A DNA stretch of 64,000 nt from Candidatus Heimdallarchaeota archaeon. GTDB lineage: Archaea > Asgardarchaeota > Heimdallarchaeia > JABLTI01. The stretch spans positions 1 to 64,000 of the forward strand of contig DXJV01000019.1 of NCBI GenBank assembly GCA_019056785.1. Direction: 5' to 3'. The notes under the pieces are model-generated. The model saw only the letters and a program-made list of their open reading frames with translations. It searched no databases and had not been told where the DNA came from. Made by a program: the position numbers and the translations under genes. This document shows, piece after piece, positions 54,710 through 63,771 of the stretch. Every line of letters begins with the position of its first letter. Within the stretch, counting starts at the first letter, position 1.

Positions 54710-55087
54710 TTGAACATTAAAGATTTACAAGCAGATATGCGAAATGTTGACATTCGTTTTCGAGTGGTAAAAAAAGGAGAGATTAAAACTGTTCAGTCGC
54801 GTGATGGCAAAGAACTCACATTATCGGAAGTTGAAGTTGGTGACTCTACCGGGCGGATTATCCTTACCCTCTGGGATCAGTTTATCCAGATGCTCGATGA
54901 AGGAGATGTCGCTGAGGTGAGAAATGGTTTTGTGAAAGTCATTCGCTCCGAACTCCGGTTAAATGTTGGTAAATATGGCGAACTTGTCAAAATCGAAGAT
55001 GCTGATGATTTTGTAGAAATAACAGACATCCCTGACTTTTTCCCTAAGCCTCCAGAAAATTATCGCCCTTCCTACCGAAGGCGTTAA
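54710..55087 (+). CDS. Single OB-fold nucleic-acid-binding protein (SSB/SOSS-B-like)
   Basis: About 125 residues from TTG 54710, which has AGGTGA at a good distance; a GTG at 54698 would add four codons. One OB fold is visible: RVVKKGEIKTVQSRDGKELTLSEVEVGDSTGRIILTLWDQF, followed by VRNGFVKVIRSELRLNVGKYGEL. This is the layout of archaeal single-domain SSB and the eukaryotic hSSB1. The tail is Pro/Arg-rich (KPPENYRPSYRRR). It probably binds ssDNA. It converges with the aRF1 gene. Confidence 0.83.
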   Translation: MNIKDLQADMRNVDIRFRVVKKGEIKTVQSRDGKELTLSEVEVGDSTGRIILTLWDQFIQMLDEGDVAEVRNGFVKVIRSELRLNVGKYGELVKIEDADDFVEITDIPDFFPKPPENYRPSYRRR

Positions 55088-55154
55088 AAACACAACTATT
55101 CTGATGTCTCCCCTTCTTTTCTTTTTCTGCTCTTTTTTCTTGTGGTAAATAGTA

Positions 55155-56411
55155 CTACATATCTCTTATTGGATAGCGGAGAATAGCGACCAAACCACCA
55201 AATGACTTGAAAAGAATCATCCCTTCTTCTGTATCTATACTGATAATTTCAATATTTGTTCCAGTTTCTTGGGCTTTCTTTCCAAGCTCCTCAACAAAGT
55301 CTTTTGTCTCAGCGATTGTAAGTTTTTGAACACCACATTCCGGGCAGGCACGCTTATAGAGTTCATCCTCAAAAGCAACGAAGTCCTTTGCTTTAACATT
55401 TTCTTGCATTTTGTGCCCACAATTTGAACAAACAATTTTCACTTGTATGACATCCATCTCTTCGCTAATTAACAGTGTATCAACCGCCCCAAGATCCATT
55501 GCCTTCATCACCTGTTTTTGCCCATAAGTTACAAGGCCACTGTCTTTTCCGAGTTCTTGCAAGAACTTCTGAACGAGTTTTTTCTCTTCCAGGTACCGGA
55601 CATCTTTTAACAGCTCAGTGGATTTTTCCATTAGCTCACGAATGCCTTCTTCGCCAGTATAGCCTGTGTCTATAGTGCCTATAACTTTGCTTTGCAAACG
55701 ATAGTCGAGAAAGTTCCCTTTCACAAAATTATCTTTTGCCAAAGAAGGACCGCCAATGACGATACCTTTCAAATCTGGAACATTTAAGAACAATTCATTA
55801 GCTACCTCTCCCGCACGTTTCAGGTGCTCTTGTGCCAATATTTCAGTCCCCCGTTGAATTCTTCGTTGCGACTGGCCACCCTTTCCATGCTTTCCAGGAA
55901 CAAAGGAGCTGAGATTTCTCAAGAATGTCAAGTGATTTCCGCGCAGAAGTGCATATGATGCTGTTTCTCGGTCGAGCACCATCAAACCGAATTGCTCTTT
56001 CTCCTCGAGTTGTTCTCGCAAATGTTCTGTGTGAAAACGTGAGTCACAGATGTACATTTTTCTTGTTATTGGCTCTGTAGGGGTAATTGGGTAATATTCC
56101 ACTTTTCCTGATTGTGTCATCCCACAAAAAATCACTAGACCGTTTTTCGGCAGTTCTTTTATTTGTTTAAGACGATTTAAAATGCTTGAAAGAGCAGCGA
56201 TAACTGCCTTTCCAGTTTGCTTGCTCTTTATGTTTGCAGCTGTACCTCTTTCATCCACTAATTGCTGGGTCACATCAGGAATTGAAGTTCCATGTGGCAT
56301 ATATAATGTGACAAGACATGTCGCTCCATTAAACGATTTTTTGTGTTCTAAGCGCTCAATGTTTTGTTTTATTTTGTAATTTTCATATGAGGAGGGGTGA
56401 TCAGGCATCAT
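55155..56411 (-). CDS. prf1: Peptide chain release factor aRF1
   Basis: This 418-residue protein recognises all three stop codons and triggers peptide release. Domain 1 has NIKS (60-63), domain 2 has GGQ (178-180, in GKHGKGGQSQRR), and domain 3 has a zinc-ribbon with CSNCGH and CPECGV. The fold and length match archaeal/eukaryal RF1. Two adjacent Met codons start it. It is divergent from the Fno gene. Confidence 0.97.
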   Translation of the reverse strand: MMPDHPSSYENYKIKQNIERLEHKKSFNGATCLVTLYMPHGTSIPDVTQQLVDERGTAANIKSKQTGKAVIAALSSILNRLKQIKELPKNGLVIFCGMTQSGKVEYYPITPTEPITRKMYICDSRFHTEHLREQLEEKEQFGLMVLDRETASYALLRGNHLTFLRNLSSFVPGKHGKGGQSQRRIQRGTEILAQEHLKRAGEVANELFLNVPDLKGIVIGGPSLAKDNFVKGNFLDYRLQSKVIGTIDTGYTGEEGIRELMEKSTELLKDVRYLEEKKLVQKFLQELGKDSGLVTYGQKQVMKAMDLGAVDTLLISEEMDVIQVKIVCSNCGHKMQENVKAKDFVAFEDELYKRACPECGVQKLTIAETKDFVEELGKKAQETGTNIEIISIDTEEGMILFKSFGGLVAILRYPIRDM

Positions 56412-56640
56412 CTGCAGCTCCTAACAAGTTTTCAATTTTTAGTTGTTATAGTCAAAAGTTCTTTTTGAAGCTTTTTAAATCTTCAGACAATTAAAAAAGG
56501 CCATCAATCAAAGGCACATTCACCCTCCAAAAAACAAACACTCCGGAGTTGTTGAGTTTTTTAATATCAACAAGTTTTAATATTAGCAATTTACTTGGCA
56601 AAAGCGACAAACGGTTTAACTTGCTTAGGGGAATTGAAAG

Positions 56641-57330
56641 ATGGAAAAGATTACTATTGGTCTTATTCCCGGGACGGGAAAACAAAGTCGAGGCATTGCA
56701 CTCCGATTAGGAGCAGCAGGACAACAAGTATTAATTGGCTCGCGCTCTGAAGAGAAAGCTTTGAGAGTAGCTGAAGAATTAAATAAGAAAATTGGAGCGC
56801 AAATGTTTACTGGCTATTCGAATAAAGAGGTCGTTCGAAAAAGCAATTTGCTCTTTCTTGTGGTCCCCCCACAGTACTTGAAAAAAACTTTGCAAGAACT
56901 TACCTCAGAATTTAACAAAGAGACGATTCTGGTGGATGTCACTGTCCCACTCATTTTTAAAGACAAACGCCTTAGGTGGGATATTTCTGTCTTGGGTGTA
57001 GAGGAGCATTTTGGGTCCTCAAGCGAATTTATTCAAGCTCATGTTCCTGATGGAGTCATTGTCGTGGGTGCGTTTAAAACTATTTCAGCCACAAAACTCA
57101 ACGCGCTCAAAGAACCGTTAAATGTCGCCACTTTTCTAGTCTCCGATTCATTTGAAGCAAAACTCACTGTAAAGAAAGTCCTCTCAAAAATTCTGGACTT
57201 GCAAATTTTAGATGCGGGCCCACTAACTGTAGCAAATACAATTGAACACATGACCGCTCTTGTTATCAACCTGAACAAATTGAATAAAATCAAACATGGC
57301 TCGTTTAGAATTGTTGTACCTGAAAAATAA
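56641..57330 (+). CDS. fno: F420H2:NADP oxidoreductase
   Basis: This 229-residue protein moves hydride between coenzyme F420 and NADP. The N-terminal GLIPGTGKQSRGIALRLGAAGQQVLIGSRSEEKA is the NADP Rossmann motif of the family, with the SR pair contacting the 2'-phosphate. HVPDGVIVVGAFKTIS and DAGPLTVANTIEHMTALVINLN complete the match. It implies F420 is present. An ACTCCGGAGT palindrome (56540-56549) and a 7-bp inverted repeat TTGTTGA-N11-TCAACAA (56549-56573) lie in the divergent gap upstream. Confidence 0.93.
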   Translation: MEKITIGLIPGTGKQSRGIALRLGAAGQQVLIGSRSEEKALRVAEELNKKIGAQMFTGYSNKEVVRKSNLLFLVVPPQYLKKTLQELTSEFNKETILVDVTVPLIFKDKRLRWDISVLGVEEHFGSSSEFIQAHVPDGVIVVGAFKTISATKLNALKEPLNVATFLVSDSFEAKLTVKKVLSKILDLQILDAGPLTVANTIEHMTALVINLNKLNKIKHGSFRIVVPEK

Positions 57331-57352
57331 CGAGAGCACTTATTCTAGTGAC

Positions 57353-57841
57353 TTAACCGAAAGTCATTTCGATGAGTTCCTTAAGAGAAAAAGGTTCAAG
57401 ACATTTTGGGCAATAGCCCTTAATTTCATAAAAATTAAGTAAATGCTCTTTATGTGCATAATTTGAGCAACAAGGTAGCTGAACAATGATATCGCCTTTT
57501 TTGAAGGGAGTAAAACACACAATGCAGACAGGCAAAGGTGTCCCACAGGCAGGGCAACTGTCATCAGTCACCTCAAGAAAGTTGCCACAATTTAAACAAC
57601 AAAAAGCATTTGAAGAATCGTTTGATTCTTCTTGAGAAGTTTTGAAGGCAGATTTTCGTTTGAAAAGATAGACCACACCACCGGTAAGTAAAATGGCCAC
57701 AACTAAAACGATGATATCAATGAGAAAGCCATTGCCAATCCATGCCCAAGAAAAAATATCGCCTGCCCAAACAAGAGCAGTGGAAATTACGGCAAAAATG
57801 ACAAGAACGCTTATATTCCGATCGGCTTTTTCTAATGTCAA
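57353..57841 (-). CDS. Membrane-anchored zinc-ribbon/RING-like protein
   Basis: This 162-residue protein has two transmembrane helices (about 10-30 and 37-58). A short linker follows, then a zinc ribbon with C82-x2-C85 and C96-x2-C99. A RING-like domain comes next: C106-x2-C109, C125-x-N127-x2-H130-x2-H133, C144-x2-C147. Spacing is that of RING-H2, except that the fourth ligand is Asn and the sixth is His. I infer a membrane-tethered E3-like or structural zinc protein. The start is TTG, with only a weak GGA upstream. An inverted repeat lies 16 bases upstream. Confidence 0.72.
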   Translation of the reverse strand: MTLEKADRNISVLVIFAVISTALVWAGDIFSWAWIGNGFLIDIIVLVVAILLTGGVVYLFKRKSAFKTSQEESNDSSNAFCCLNCGNFLEVTDDSCPACGTPLPVCIVCFTPFKKGDIIVQLPCCSNYAHKEHLLNFYEIKGYCPKCLEPFSLKELIEMTFG

Positions 57842-57856
57842 TGATTCCAGCTTCTT

Positions 57857-57885
57857 TTAATCGAGAGTTTCTACTACTCGATTAA
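57857..57885 (-). promoter_or_regulatory. 9-bp perfect inverted repeat before the RING-like gene
   Basis: TTAATCGAG (57857-57865) and CTCGATTAA (57877-57885) flank an 11-base loop. A TATA-like ATTTATTAATAG lies further upstream (about 57899-57910), so the repeat would overlap the transcription start: an operator or leader hairpin. Confidence 0.5.
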
Positions 57886-57995
57886 TACTTCCAAGTCGCT
57901 ATTAATAAATCTTTCAAATCGCAGAAAAGGCAATAAAAAGAGGAAAGAAGAGAAAAAGGATTCCTTTTTGGAATTGTGAGAAGTTGGAAAAAATT

Positions 57996-58004
57996 CTTAA
58001 ATAG
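57996..58004 (+). promoter_or_regulatory. TATA box for gdhA
   Basis: CTTAAATAG predicts a leader of about 100 nt before the gdhA ATG. Confidence 0.4.
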
Positions 58005-58068
58005 ACTCTAAATTCATAGCTTTCGGAACTTCCAAAATGAAGTCAAAACTGGCAAGGTTCAAATAAAA

Positions 58069-58113
58069 ATGAGCCTTGGCCAAGAGACAGAAGTCCTCGA
58101 AAAAACCAATTGA
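58069..58113 (+). CDS. Possible 14-codon upstream reading frame in the gdhA leader
   Basis: ATG...TGA encodes MSLGQETEVLEKTN. Its stop overlaps the GAGGT Shine-Dalgarno of gdhA, so translation of one could affect the other. Too short to claim as a gene. Confidence 0.2.
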   Translation: MSLGQETEVLEKTN

Positions 58114-58125
58114 GGTTTAACTACA

Positions 58126-59496
58126 ATGGGTAAAATTACAGATCCAATTTATGAGCAAGTCGTGAAAAGAAATGCTCATGAGCCTGAATTTCATCAGGCA
58201 GTTAAGGAAGTGCTTGACTCAATCGAGCCAGCACTCGAACAACACCCAGAATTCGTAAAGGCAAAAATAGTCGAAAGACTAGTGGAACCAGAACGAGTGA
58301 TTCATTTCCGAGTCGCCTGGGTGGATGACAAAGGCGAAGTGCAAGTTAACCGCGGTTTCAGAATTCAATTCAATGGTGCGATTGGTCCTTACAAGGGTGG
58401 ACTGCGTTTCCATCCAACAGTTTACAGCGGTATTTTAAAATTCCTCGCCTTTGAACAAATTTTTAAGAATGCACTTACCGGCTTACCAATGGGTGGCGCA
58501 AAAGGTGGTTCCGATTTTGATCCTCATGGCAAATCAGATGGCGAAATTATGCGCTTCTGTCAAGCTTTCATGAATGAGCTCTATCGTCACATTGATGCTG
58601 ATTTAGATGTTCCTGCTGGAGACATTGGTGTTGGTGGCCGCGAAATTGGCTATCTCTTTGGTCAATATCGAAAAATCAAGAACATCTGGCATGGTGTCTT
58701 AACCGGCAAAGGATATGAATATGGTGGTTCTTTGGGCCGTCCTGAAGCCACCGGATTTGGCGCCGTTTGGTTCGCAGAAGAAATGCTCAAAGCTCGTGGT
58801 GATACGACCGGCTTCAAAGGCAAGACTGTTGCTATTTCTGGCGCGGGTAATGTCGCTCAACATGCTTCACAACTTGCCATGGAAATGGGTGCAAAAGTTG
58901 TCACTCTCTCTGACTCTACCGGATTCATTTACGATAAGAAAGGTTTAGACAAAGAGAAATGGAAATTCGTTATGCACTTAAAGAATGTCAAACGTGGCCG
59001 TATAAAAGAATATGCTGAGAAATTCAAAGGAGTAGAATATTACACCTACAACGAAGATAAGACTTTGAAGAGCCCATGGTACGTACCAGAAATTGACATT
59101 GCCATTCCGAGTGCAACCCAAAATGAAGTTGACTTTGATGAAGCTAAAGCCCTTGTTAAAAACGGCTGTATCGTTGTGAGCGAAGGAGCAAATATGCCCT
59201 GTGTTCCAAAGGCTGTTGATTACTTCATTGAGAAAGGTGTTTCCTTTGGCCCAGGCAAAGCTGCTAATGCTGGCGGTGTTGCCACATCTGGTTTGGAAAT
59301 GACCCAAAACAGTGAACGACGACAATGGAGCTTCGAAAAAGTCATTGACGAACTCCATAAAATAATGATCAACATCCACAACACTGCTTACAAGACCGCC
59401 GAGAAATACGGCTATCCAGGCAACTATGTTGTTGGTGCAAACATTGCCGGCTTCTTGAAAGTCGCAAAAGCAATGCTTGCCCAAGGTGTTCTTTAA
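58126..59496 (+). CDS. gdhA: NADP-type glutamate dehydrogenase
   Basis: This 456-residue protein interconverts glutamate and 2-oxoglutarate + NH3. PYKGGLRFHP (Lys 90), GLPMGGAKGGSDFDP (Lys 126) and the Rossmann SGAGNVAQHA are visible. Length and the N-terminal DPIYEQVVKRNAHEPEFHQAV type match the bacterial/fungal NADP enzyme rather than the ~420-residue archaeal NAD/NADP form, which suggests acquisition from bacteria. The nfnAB genes follow. A GAGGT Shine-Dalgarno precedes the ATG. Confidence 0.95.
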   Translation: MGKITDPIYEQVVKRNAHEPEFHQAVKEVLDSIEPALEQHPEFVKAKIVERLVEPERVIHFRVAWVDDKGEVQVNRGFRIQFNGAIGPYKGGLRFHPTVYSGILKFLAFEQIFKNALTGLPMGGAKGGSDFDPHGKSDGEIMRFCQAFMNELYRHIDADLDVPAGDIGVGGREIGYLFGQYRKIKNIWHGVLTGKGYEYGGSLGRPEATGFGAVWFAEEMLKARGDTTGFKGKTVAISGAGNVAQHASQLAMEMGAKVVTLSDSTGFIYDKKGLDKEKWKFVMHLKNVKRGRIKEYAEKFKGVEYYTYNEDKTLKSPWYVPEIDIAIPSATQNEVDFDEAKALVKNGCIVVSEGANMPCVPKAVDYFIEKGVSFGPGKAANAGGVATSGLEMTQNSERRQWSFEKVIDELHKIMINIHNTAYKTAEKYGYPGNYVVGANIAGFLKVAKAMLAQGVL

Positions 59497-59512
59497 ACCA
59501 ACCTTCGAATAA

Positions 59513-59550
59513 AGAAAGGGTTTTTACAGCCTTTTCTCTTCATTTTTCTA
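59513..59550 (+). terminator. Hairpin and T-rich terminator after gdhA
   Basis: An AGAAAGG/CCTTTTCT-type imperfect stem is followed by a T-rich tract, starting 17 bases after the stop codon. Confidence 0.5.
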
Positions 59551-59697
59551 GTGAATTTATTTTTTAAAAACAAGGTTGAAGTTACTTGGAATTGAGGGGA
59601 GATTTTTTTGTGATTATACACCCCAATGATAAACTTTTTAACCACCTTAAAAAACTTATCTCGCAACTTTTAAACTAACTCTCGAGGAACACACATC

Positions 59698-60555
59698 ATG
59701 TTTGAAATTGTACGGAAGGAATGGTTACACGAAGTCATCTTCCTTATCGAAGTAAAAGCCCCGGCAATCGCCCGAAAGATAAAGGCAGGCAATTTTTTAG
59801 TCTTTCGTGCAAAAGAAGGCGGAGAACGCATTCCCATAACCGTGGCAGAATATGATAGGAAGAAAGGAACGGTCACATGCATTATTCAGGTTGTTGGAAA
59901 GTCCACAAAACTTCTTTCAACCTTTGAAAAGGGGGACTATATCCAAGATGTAGTCGGCCCCTTGGGCAAGCCAACTGAGATTAAGAAATATGGCCTCGTT
60001 GGCATTGTCTCAGGAGGATTAGGGATTCCCCTCGCAAATTTGGTCGCAAAAGAACTGCGAAACGCAGGCAACGAAGTTATTGGAATGGTTGGAGCCCGAA
60101 CAAAGGAGCTTTTAGTTTGGGAAGAAGAGATGTCAAAATATTGTACAGAAATGGATTACTGCACAGACGATGGCTCATTTGGTATGAAAGGATTTACAAC
60201 AAACTTACTCGAGAAAAAGATCAAAGAACTCGAGAAAGAAGGGAAGAAATTCGACATGATCTTCACAGTTGGACCAACAATAATGATGAAATTCATCGCA
60301 GGAATAACCAAGAAATATGGCATACACACCATTGCAAGTTTAAATCCAATCATGGTTGATGGAACCGGCATGTGTGGCGCTTGCAGGGTCACAGTTGGCG
60401 GCGAAATTAAATTCGCTTGTGTTGACGGACCGGAATTTGATGCCCATCAAGTCGATTTTGACGAGCTTTTAATGCGCCTTGGCCAATACAAAAAGTATGA
60501 GAAGGTCTCATATGACCTTTACTTGAAAGAATGCTGTGGAGGAAAACAGAAATGA
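59698..60555 (+). CDS. nfnA: NADH-dependent ferredoxin:NADP oxidoreductase subunit A (NfnA/SudB-like)
   Basis: This 285-residue protein has an N-terminal FAD domain and an NAD(P) domain (GIVSGGLGIPLANLVAKEL). A [2Fe-2S] site lies in the C-terminal GMCGACRVTVGGEIKFACVDGPEFDAHQVDF, all as in the NfnA and sulfide dehydrogenase alpha family. With NfnB it bifurcates electrons between NADPH, NAD and ferredoxin, or acts as a ferredoxin:NADP reductase. GAGGA lies before the ATG. Its stop overlaps the nfnB start (ATGA). Confidence 0.92.
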   Translation: MFEIVRKEWLHEVIFLIEVKAPAIARKIKAGNFLVFRAKEGGERIPITVAEYDRKKGTVTCIIQVVGKSTKLLSTFEKGDYIQDVVGPLGKPTEIKKYGLVGIVSGGLGIPLANLVAKELRNAGNEVIGMVGARTKELLVWEEEMSKYCTEMDYCTDDGSFGMKGFTTNLLEKKIKELEKEGKKFDMIFTVGPTIMMKFIAGITKKYGIHTIASLNPIMVDGTGMCGACRVTVGGEIKFACVDGPEFDAHQVDFDELLMRLGQYKKYEKVSYDLYLKECCGGKQK

Positions 60556-62000
60556 CTGAAGAGAAGAAAGAACGCAAACCCCAAAAGCGCTCGGATAAGA
60601 GCCCGAAAAAGACCCCAATGCGCGAACAACCCCCTGAGGAGCGCATCAAGAATTTCCTAGAGGTCCCATTTGGCTATACAGAGAAAGAAGCTTTACTTGA
60701 AGCGGAACGATGCTTACATTGTCGCCGACCCTTCTGTGTTGAAGGATGCCCTGTTGAGATTAACATTCCCGCTTTTATTTCAGCAATTCTTGATAAAGAT
60801 TATCGGCGTGGGATAAATATCATTAAAGAAACGAATGTACTTCCCGCAATTTGTGGGAGAGTATGCCCACAAGAGAATCAATGCGAAAAAGCATGCGTCA
60901 TGGGTCGTAAAGATGGTTGGGATCCTGTCGGTATTGGTCGTTTGGAACGGTTCTTAGCTGATTGGGAATATGCAAATGGCCGTGAGACACCTAAAATCGC
61001 TGAACCAACAGGGAAAAAGGTAGCAGTTATAGGTTCTGGTCCTGCTGGATTGGTTGCTGCTGCTGACCTTGCACGCTATGGTCATAAAGTCACTCTTTTT
61101 GAAAGCCTTCACAAAGGTGGTGGTGTACTTGTATATGGCATCCCTGAATTCCGGTTGCCAAAAAGCATCGTTGCAAAAGAACTCGAGACTCTAGAGCACA
61201 TGGGTGTCGAGATTAAATATGACACAGTTATAGGCTTAACCTACACAATCGACGAGCTCTTTGAGATGGGCTATGAAGCAATTTTCATTGGCACAGGAGC
61301 AGGCCTTCCAAGATACCTCGGCATTCCCGGGGAAAACTTAAAGGGCGTTTATTTTGCCAACGAATTTCTCACACGTGCAAACCTTATGGAAGCCTACAAG
61401 TTCCCAGAAAAAGCGGATACACCGATAAACGTTGGTAAAAAGGTCATCACTATTGGCGCTGGTAACGTTGCTATGGATTGTGCCCGCACGGCTCTTCGAT
61501 TAGGGGCAGAAAAATCCATGATCGTTTATAGACGGTCACTTGCAGAAGCGCCTGCACGAGAAGAAGAGATCCATCATGCGGAAGAAGAAGGAGTAGAATT
61601 CCATCTCTTGACCACACCCCTTGCCATCATGGGTGACAAGGATAACAATGTCATTGGTCTAGAATGCCAGGAATGTGAACTTGGTGAGCCCGATGAATCT
61701 GGTCGTTGCAGACCCATACCTATCGAAGATGCTTGCTTTGACCTCGAGTGTGACACATTAATTATTGCCATTGGCCAAAGACCAAACCCACTTGTTCCTC
61801 GAAATACTCCCAACCTTAAAACACACCGTTGGGGCGGCATTATTGTAAATGAAGAGACACTAGAGACATCTATCCCCGGCGTTTTTGCAGGCGGTGACAT
61901 CGTTAGCGGTGCAGCTACTGTCATTCTTGCAATGGGCGCTGGAAGAAAAGCAGCAAAATCGATGCATGAATACTTGATGAATAAAGACAAAAAGGCCTAA
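60552..62000 (+). CDS. nfnB: NfnB / glutamate synthase small-chain-like flavoprotein
   Basis: About 482 residues from the ATG at 60552, which overlaps the nfnA stop codon. N-terminal cysteine motifs CLHCRRPFCVEGCP and CGRVCPQENQCEKAC bind two [4Fe-4S] clusters. They are followed by two dinucleotide motifs (VIGSGPAGLVAAADLARYGH and ITIGAGNVAMDCARTALRLGA) and the final GVFAGGDIVSGAATV. As a stand-alone small chain with no large GltB nearby, pairing with NfnA is favoured over glutamate synthase. A hairpin terminator follows. Confidence 0.93.
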   Translation: MTEEKKERKPQKRSDKSPKKTPMREQPPEERIKNFLEVPFGYTEKEALLEAERCLHCRRPFCVEGCPVEINIPAFISAILDKDYRRGINIIKETNVLPAICGRVCPQENQCEKACVMGRKDGWDPVGIGRLERFLADWEYANGRETPKIAEPTGKKVAVIGSGPAGLVAAADLARYGHKVTLFESLHKGGGVLVYGIPEFRLPKSIVAKELETLEHMGVEIKYDTVIGLTYTIDELFEMGYEAIFIGTGAGLPRYLGIPGENLKGVYFANEFLTRANLMEAYKFPEKADTPINVGKKVITIGAGNVAMDCARTALRLGAEKSMIVYRRSLAEAPAREEEIHHAEEEGVEFHLLTTPLAIMGDKDNNVIGLECQECELGEPDESGRCRPIPIEDACFDLECDTLIIAIGQRPNPLVPRNTPNLKTHRWGGIIVNEETLETSIPGVFAGGDIVSGAATVILAMGAGRKAAKSMHEYLMNKDKKA

Positions 62001-62008
62001 GTGTGATA

Positions 62009-62054
62009 ATTGAGAATCGCACTCAATTACTCACTTCTCATTCTTTTTTTCCTC
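62009..62054 (+). terminator. Hairpin and T-tract after nfnB
   Basis: ATTGAG (62009-62014) pairs with CTCAAT (62022-62027) and is followed by a 7-T run and T-rich DNA. Confidence 0.55.
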
Positions 62055-62160
62055 ATAATAATTTCTTTACTTTTTTTAGAGAAAAAAGTATTATTCGCCC
62101 AATTAAATAAATAAAAAATGCTTTAAACAAAGATTCGAAGAGTCAATAGAGAAATGAACC

Positions 62161-63771
62161 ATGAACAACTTAATCGATACAGAATGCCTTATTATTAATC
62201 TTCTTTACCCTAACACTATTTTACTTGATTATTTACAAGACAAAGAACCTTTGCGAAGCTTCTTTCCTGGAAAAAATAAAGTCTTCCATCCAGTAACTTT
62301 TCGTGGTGATAGAGGTATCATTCAAGAGCTTTTAAGGACCTATAACGCAACGATTGAAGCCCCACAAGAGACTTTTGCTAATATTGAATTGATAACAGAA
62401 GAACATGTTAAATTTGTTATTACCGGACAACAACCAGGTTTTTTAACAGGCCCTCTTTATACGATTTACAAAACACTTTCAGCCATTAATTATGCCGAGA
62501 AATATTCCACAAAAGAACTCAAACTCATTCCTCTGTTTTGGAACGCTTCAGAAGATCATGATGTTGAAGAAGTCAACAATATCTGGATCTTGAATAAACA
62601 AAATGAAATTGTGCCTGTCGAATTAAAAGATAAAGAAATGCTGAATAAAAGTCTTGAACGGTTACCTCTAAATAAAAAATCCATTAGAAAGCTCATTGAA
62701 CACATGCTTTATTCTTTTCCAGAAACAGAATATACCAAAGACCTGTTTGATGAGTATATTAATGATGCTCTCATTAAATCTGAGAGATGGGGTGAGTTTT
62801 TCAGTCGACTTATGGTAAAACTAATGGGCAAATGGGGTTTAATTCTTTTGGAGCCAAAAATTCTGCGCCCTCATTTAACTGATTTTTTCATTGATATTAC
62901 CTCAAAAGTCCAGCATTATAATAAAATCTTCCAAAAAACAACTGATGAACTTACAAGAATGGGTTATCGCCCCAAAATGCACAAGAAAGAGAATATTGTA
63001 GGACTCTTTTATATTGATAAGGATCATTGCCGGGAGAACATTATTAAAACTGAAAAGGGGGACTTTCTTATCGGGGGGCATTGGCAGTTAACTCTTGAGG
63101 AATTAGTGGATCGCATTAAAGCTGAACCGCAGAATTTTAGCACAAATGCAATCTTCCGACCCCTTGCACAAGACTTAATGATACCAACATATATTTTCAT
63201 AGGCGGTCCGAGTGAAATTGGCTACCATATTCAATTAAAAGACCTTTATCATGAATTCTCTCTTCAACAACCGAACCTCATTTTTAGAATGGGGGCAACC
63301 ATCATTGAAAAGCACATCAACAAAATTTTAGAAAAATACTCTGTGAAAATCACAGACCTAAGCAATGTTGAAGAGCTAACCAATCGTCTTTTACGTTCAG
63401 AAAACAAAGAGTTTCTGGAGCCATATTTTACTATAATTAACGTGACACTCGAGAACTTGCAAACAAAACTCAATGAAATCAACAAAGAGCTTGCAGGGAG
63501 AGTCACTGGACGAAGTCAAATGATAAAGAAAACGCTGAAAGATATCGAAAAGATCTACATCAAATATGTTAAGGAAAATAACAAAATAATGATCAACCAA
63601 TTAGAAAAAGCACGCGCCTATCTCTTTCCATGTAATAAGCCACAAGAAAGAGTATTCAACATTTTCCAATATTTAAATAAATATTCACCAAATCTTTTAA
63701 TTTGTATTAAGAATCTCCTTGCTCAGACTGAACCATGTAATCATGTGGTGTTAAAATGTTGGATGTTTTAA
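62161..63771 (+). CDS. bshC: Bacillithiol biosynthesis cysteine-adding enzyme BshC
   Basis: This 536-residue protein would attach cysteine to glucosaminyl-malate in the last step of bacillithiol synthesis. The diagnostic block FVITGQQPGFLTGPLYTIYKTLSAINYAEK followed by LIPLFWNASEDHDVEEVNNIW is clear (about residues 83-140). ALAQ-like FRPLAQDLMIPTYIFIGGPSEIGYHIQL and a C-terminal coiled coil match the BshC length and layout. It overlaps bshB by 16 bases. BshA, needed for the first step, is not in the window. Confidence 0.93.
   Translation: MNNLIDTECLIINLLYPNTILLDYLQDKEPLRSFFPGKNKVFHPVTFRGDRGIIQELLRTYNATIEAPQETFANIELITEEHVKFVITGQQPGFLTGPLYTIYKTLSAINYAEKYSTKELKLIPLFWNASEDHDVEEVNNIWILNKQNEIVPVELKDKEMLNKSLERLPLNKKSIRKLIEHMLYSFPETEYTKDLFDEYINDALIKSERWGEFFSRLMVKLMGKWGLILLEPKILRPHLTDFFIDITSKVQHYNKIFQKTTDELTRMGYRPKMHKKENIVGLFYIDKDHCRENIIKTEKGDFLIGGHWQLTLEELVDRIKAEPQNFSTNAIFRPLAQDLMIPTYIFIGGPSEIGYHIQLKDLYHEFSLQQPNLIFRMGATIIEKHINKILEKYSVKITDLSNVEELTNRLLRSENKEFLEPYFTIINVTLENLQTKLNEINKELAGRVTGRSQMIKKTLKDIEKIYIKYVKENNKIMINQLEKARAYLFPCNKPQERVFNIFQYLNKYSPNLLICIKNLLAQTEPCNHVVLKCWMF

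Noticed and set aside
60552-62000. Glutamate synthase (GltD) instead of NfnB
   Set aside because: No large GltB subunit is nearby and the start overlaps the NfnA stop, so NfnAB is the better reading, although the sequence family is shared.
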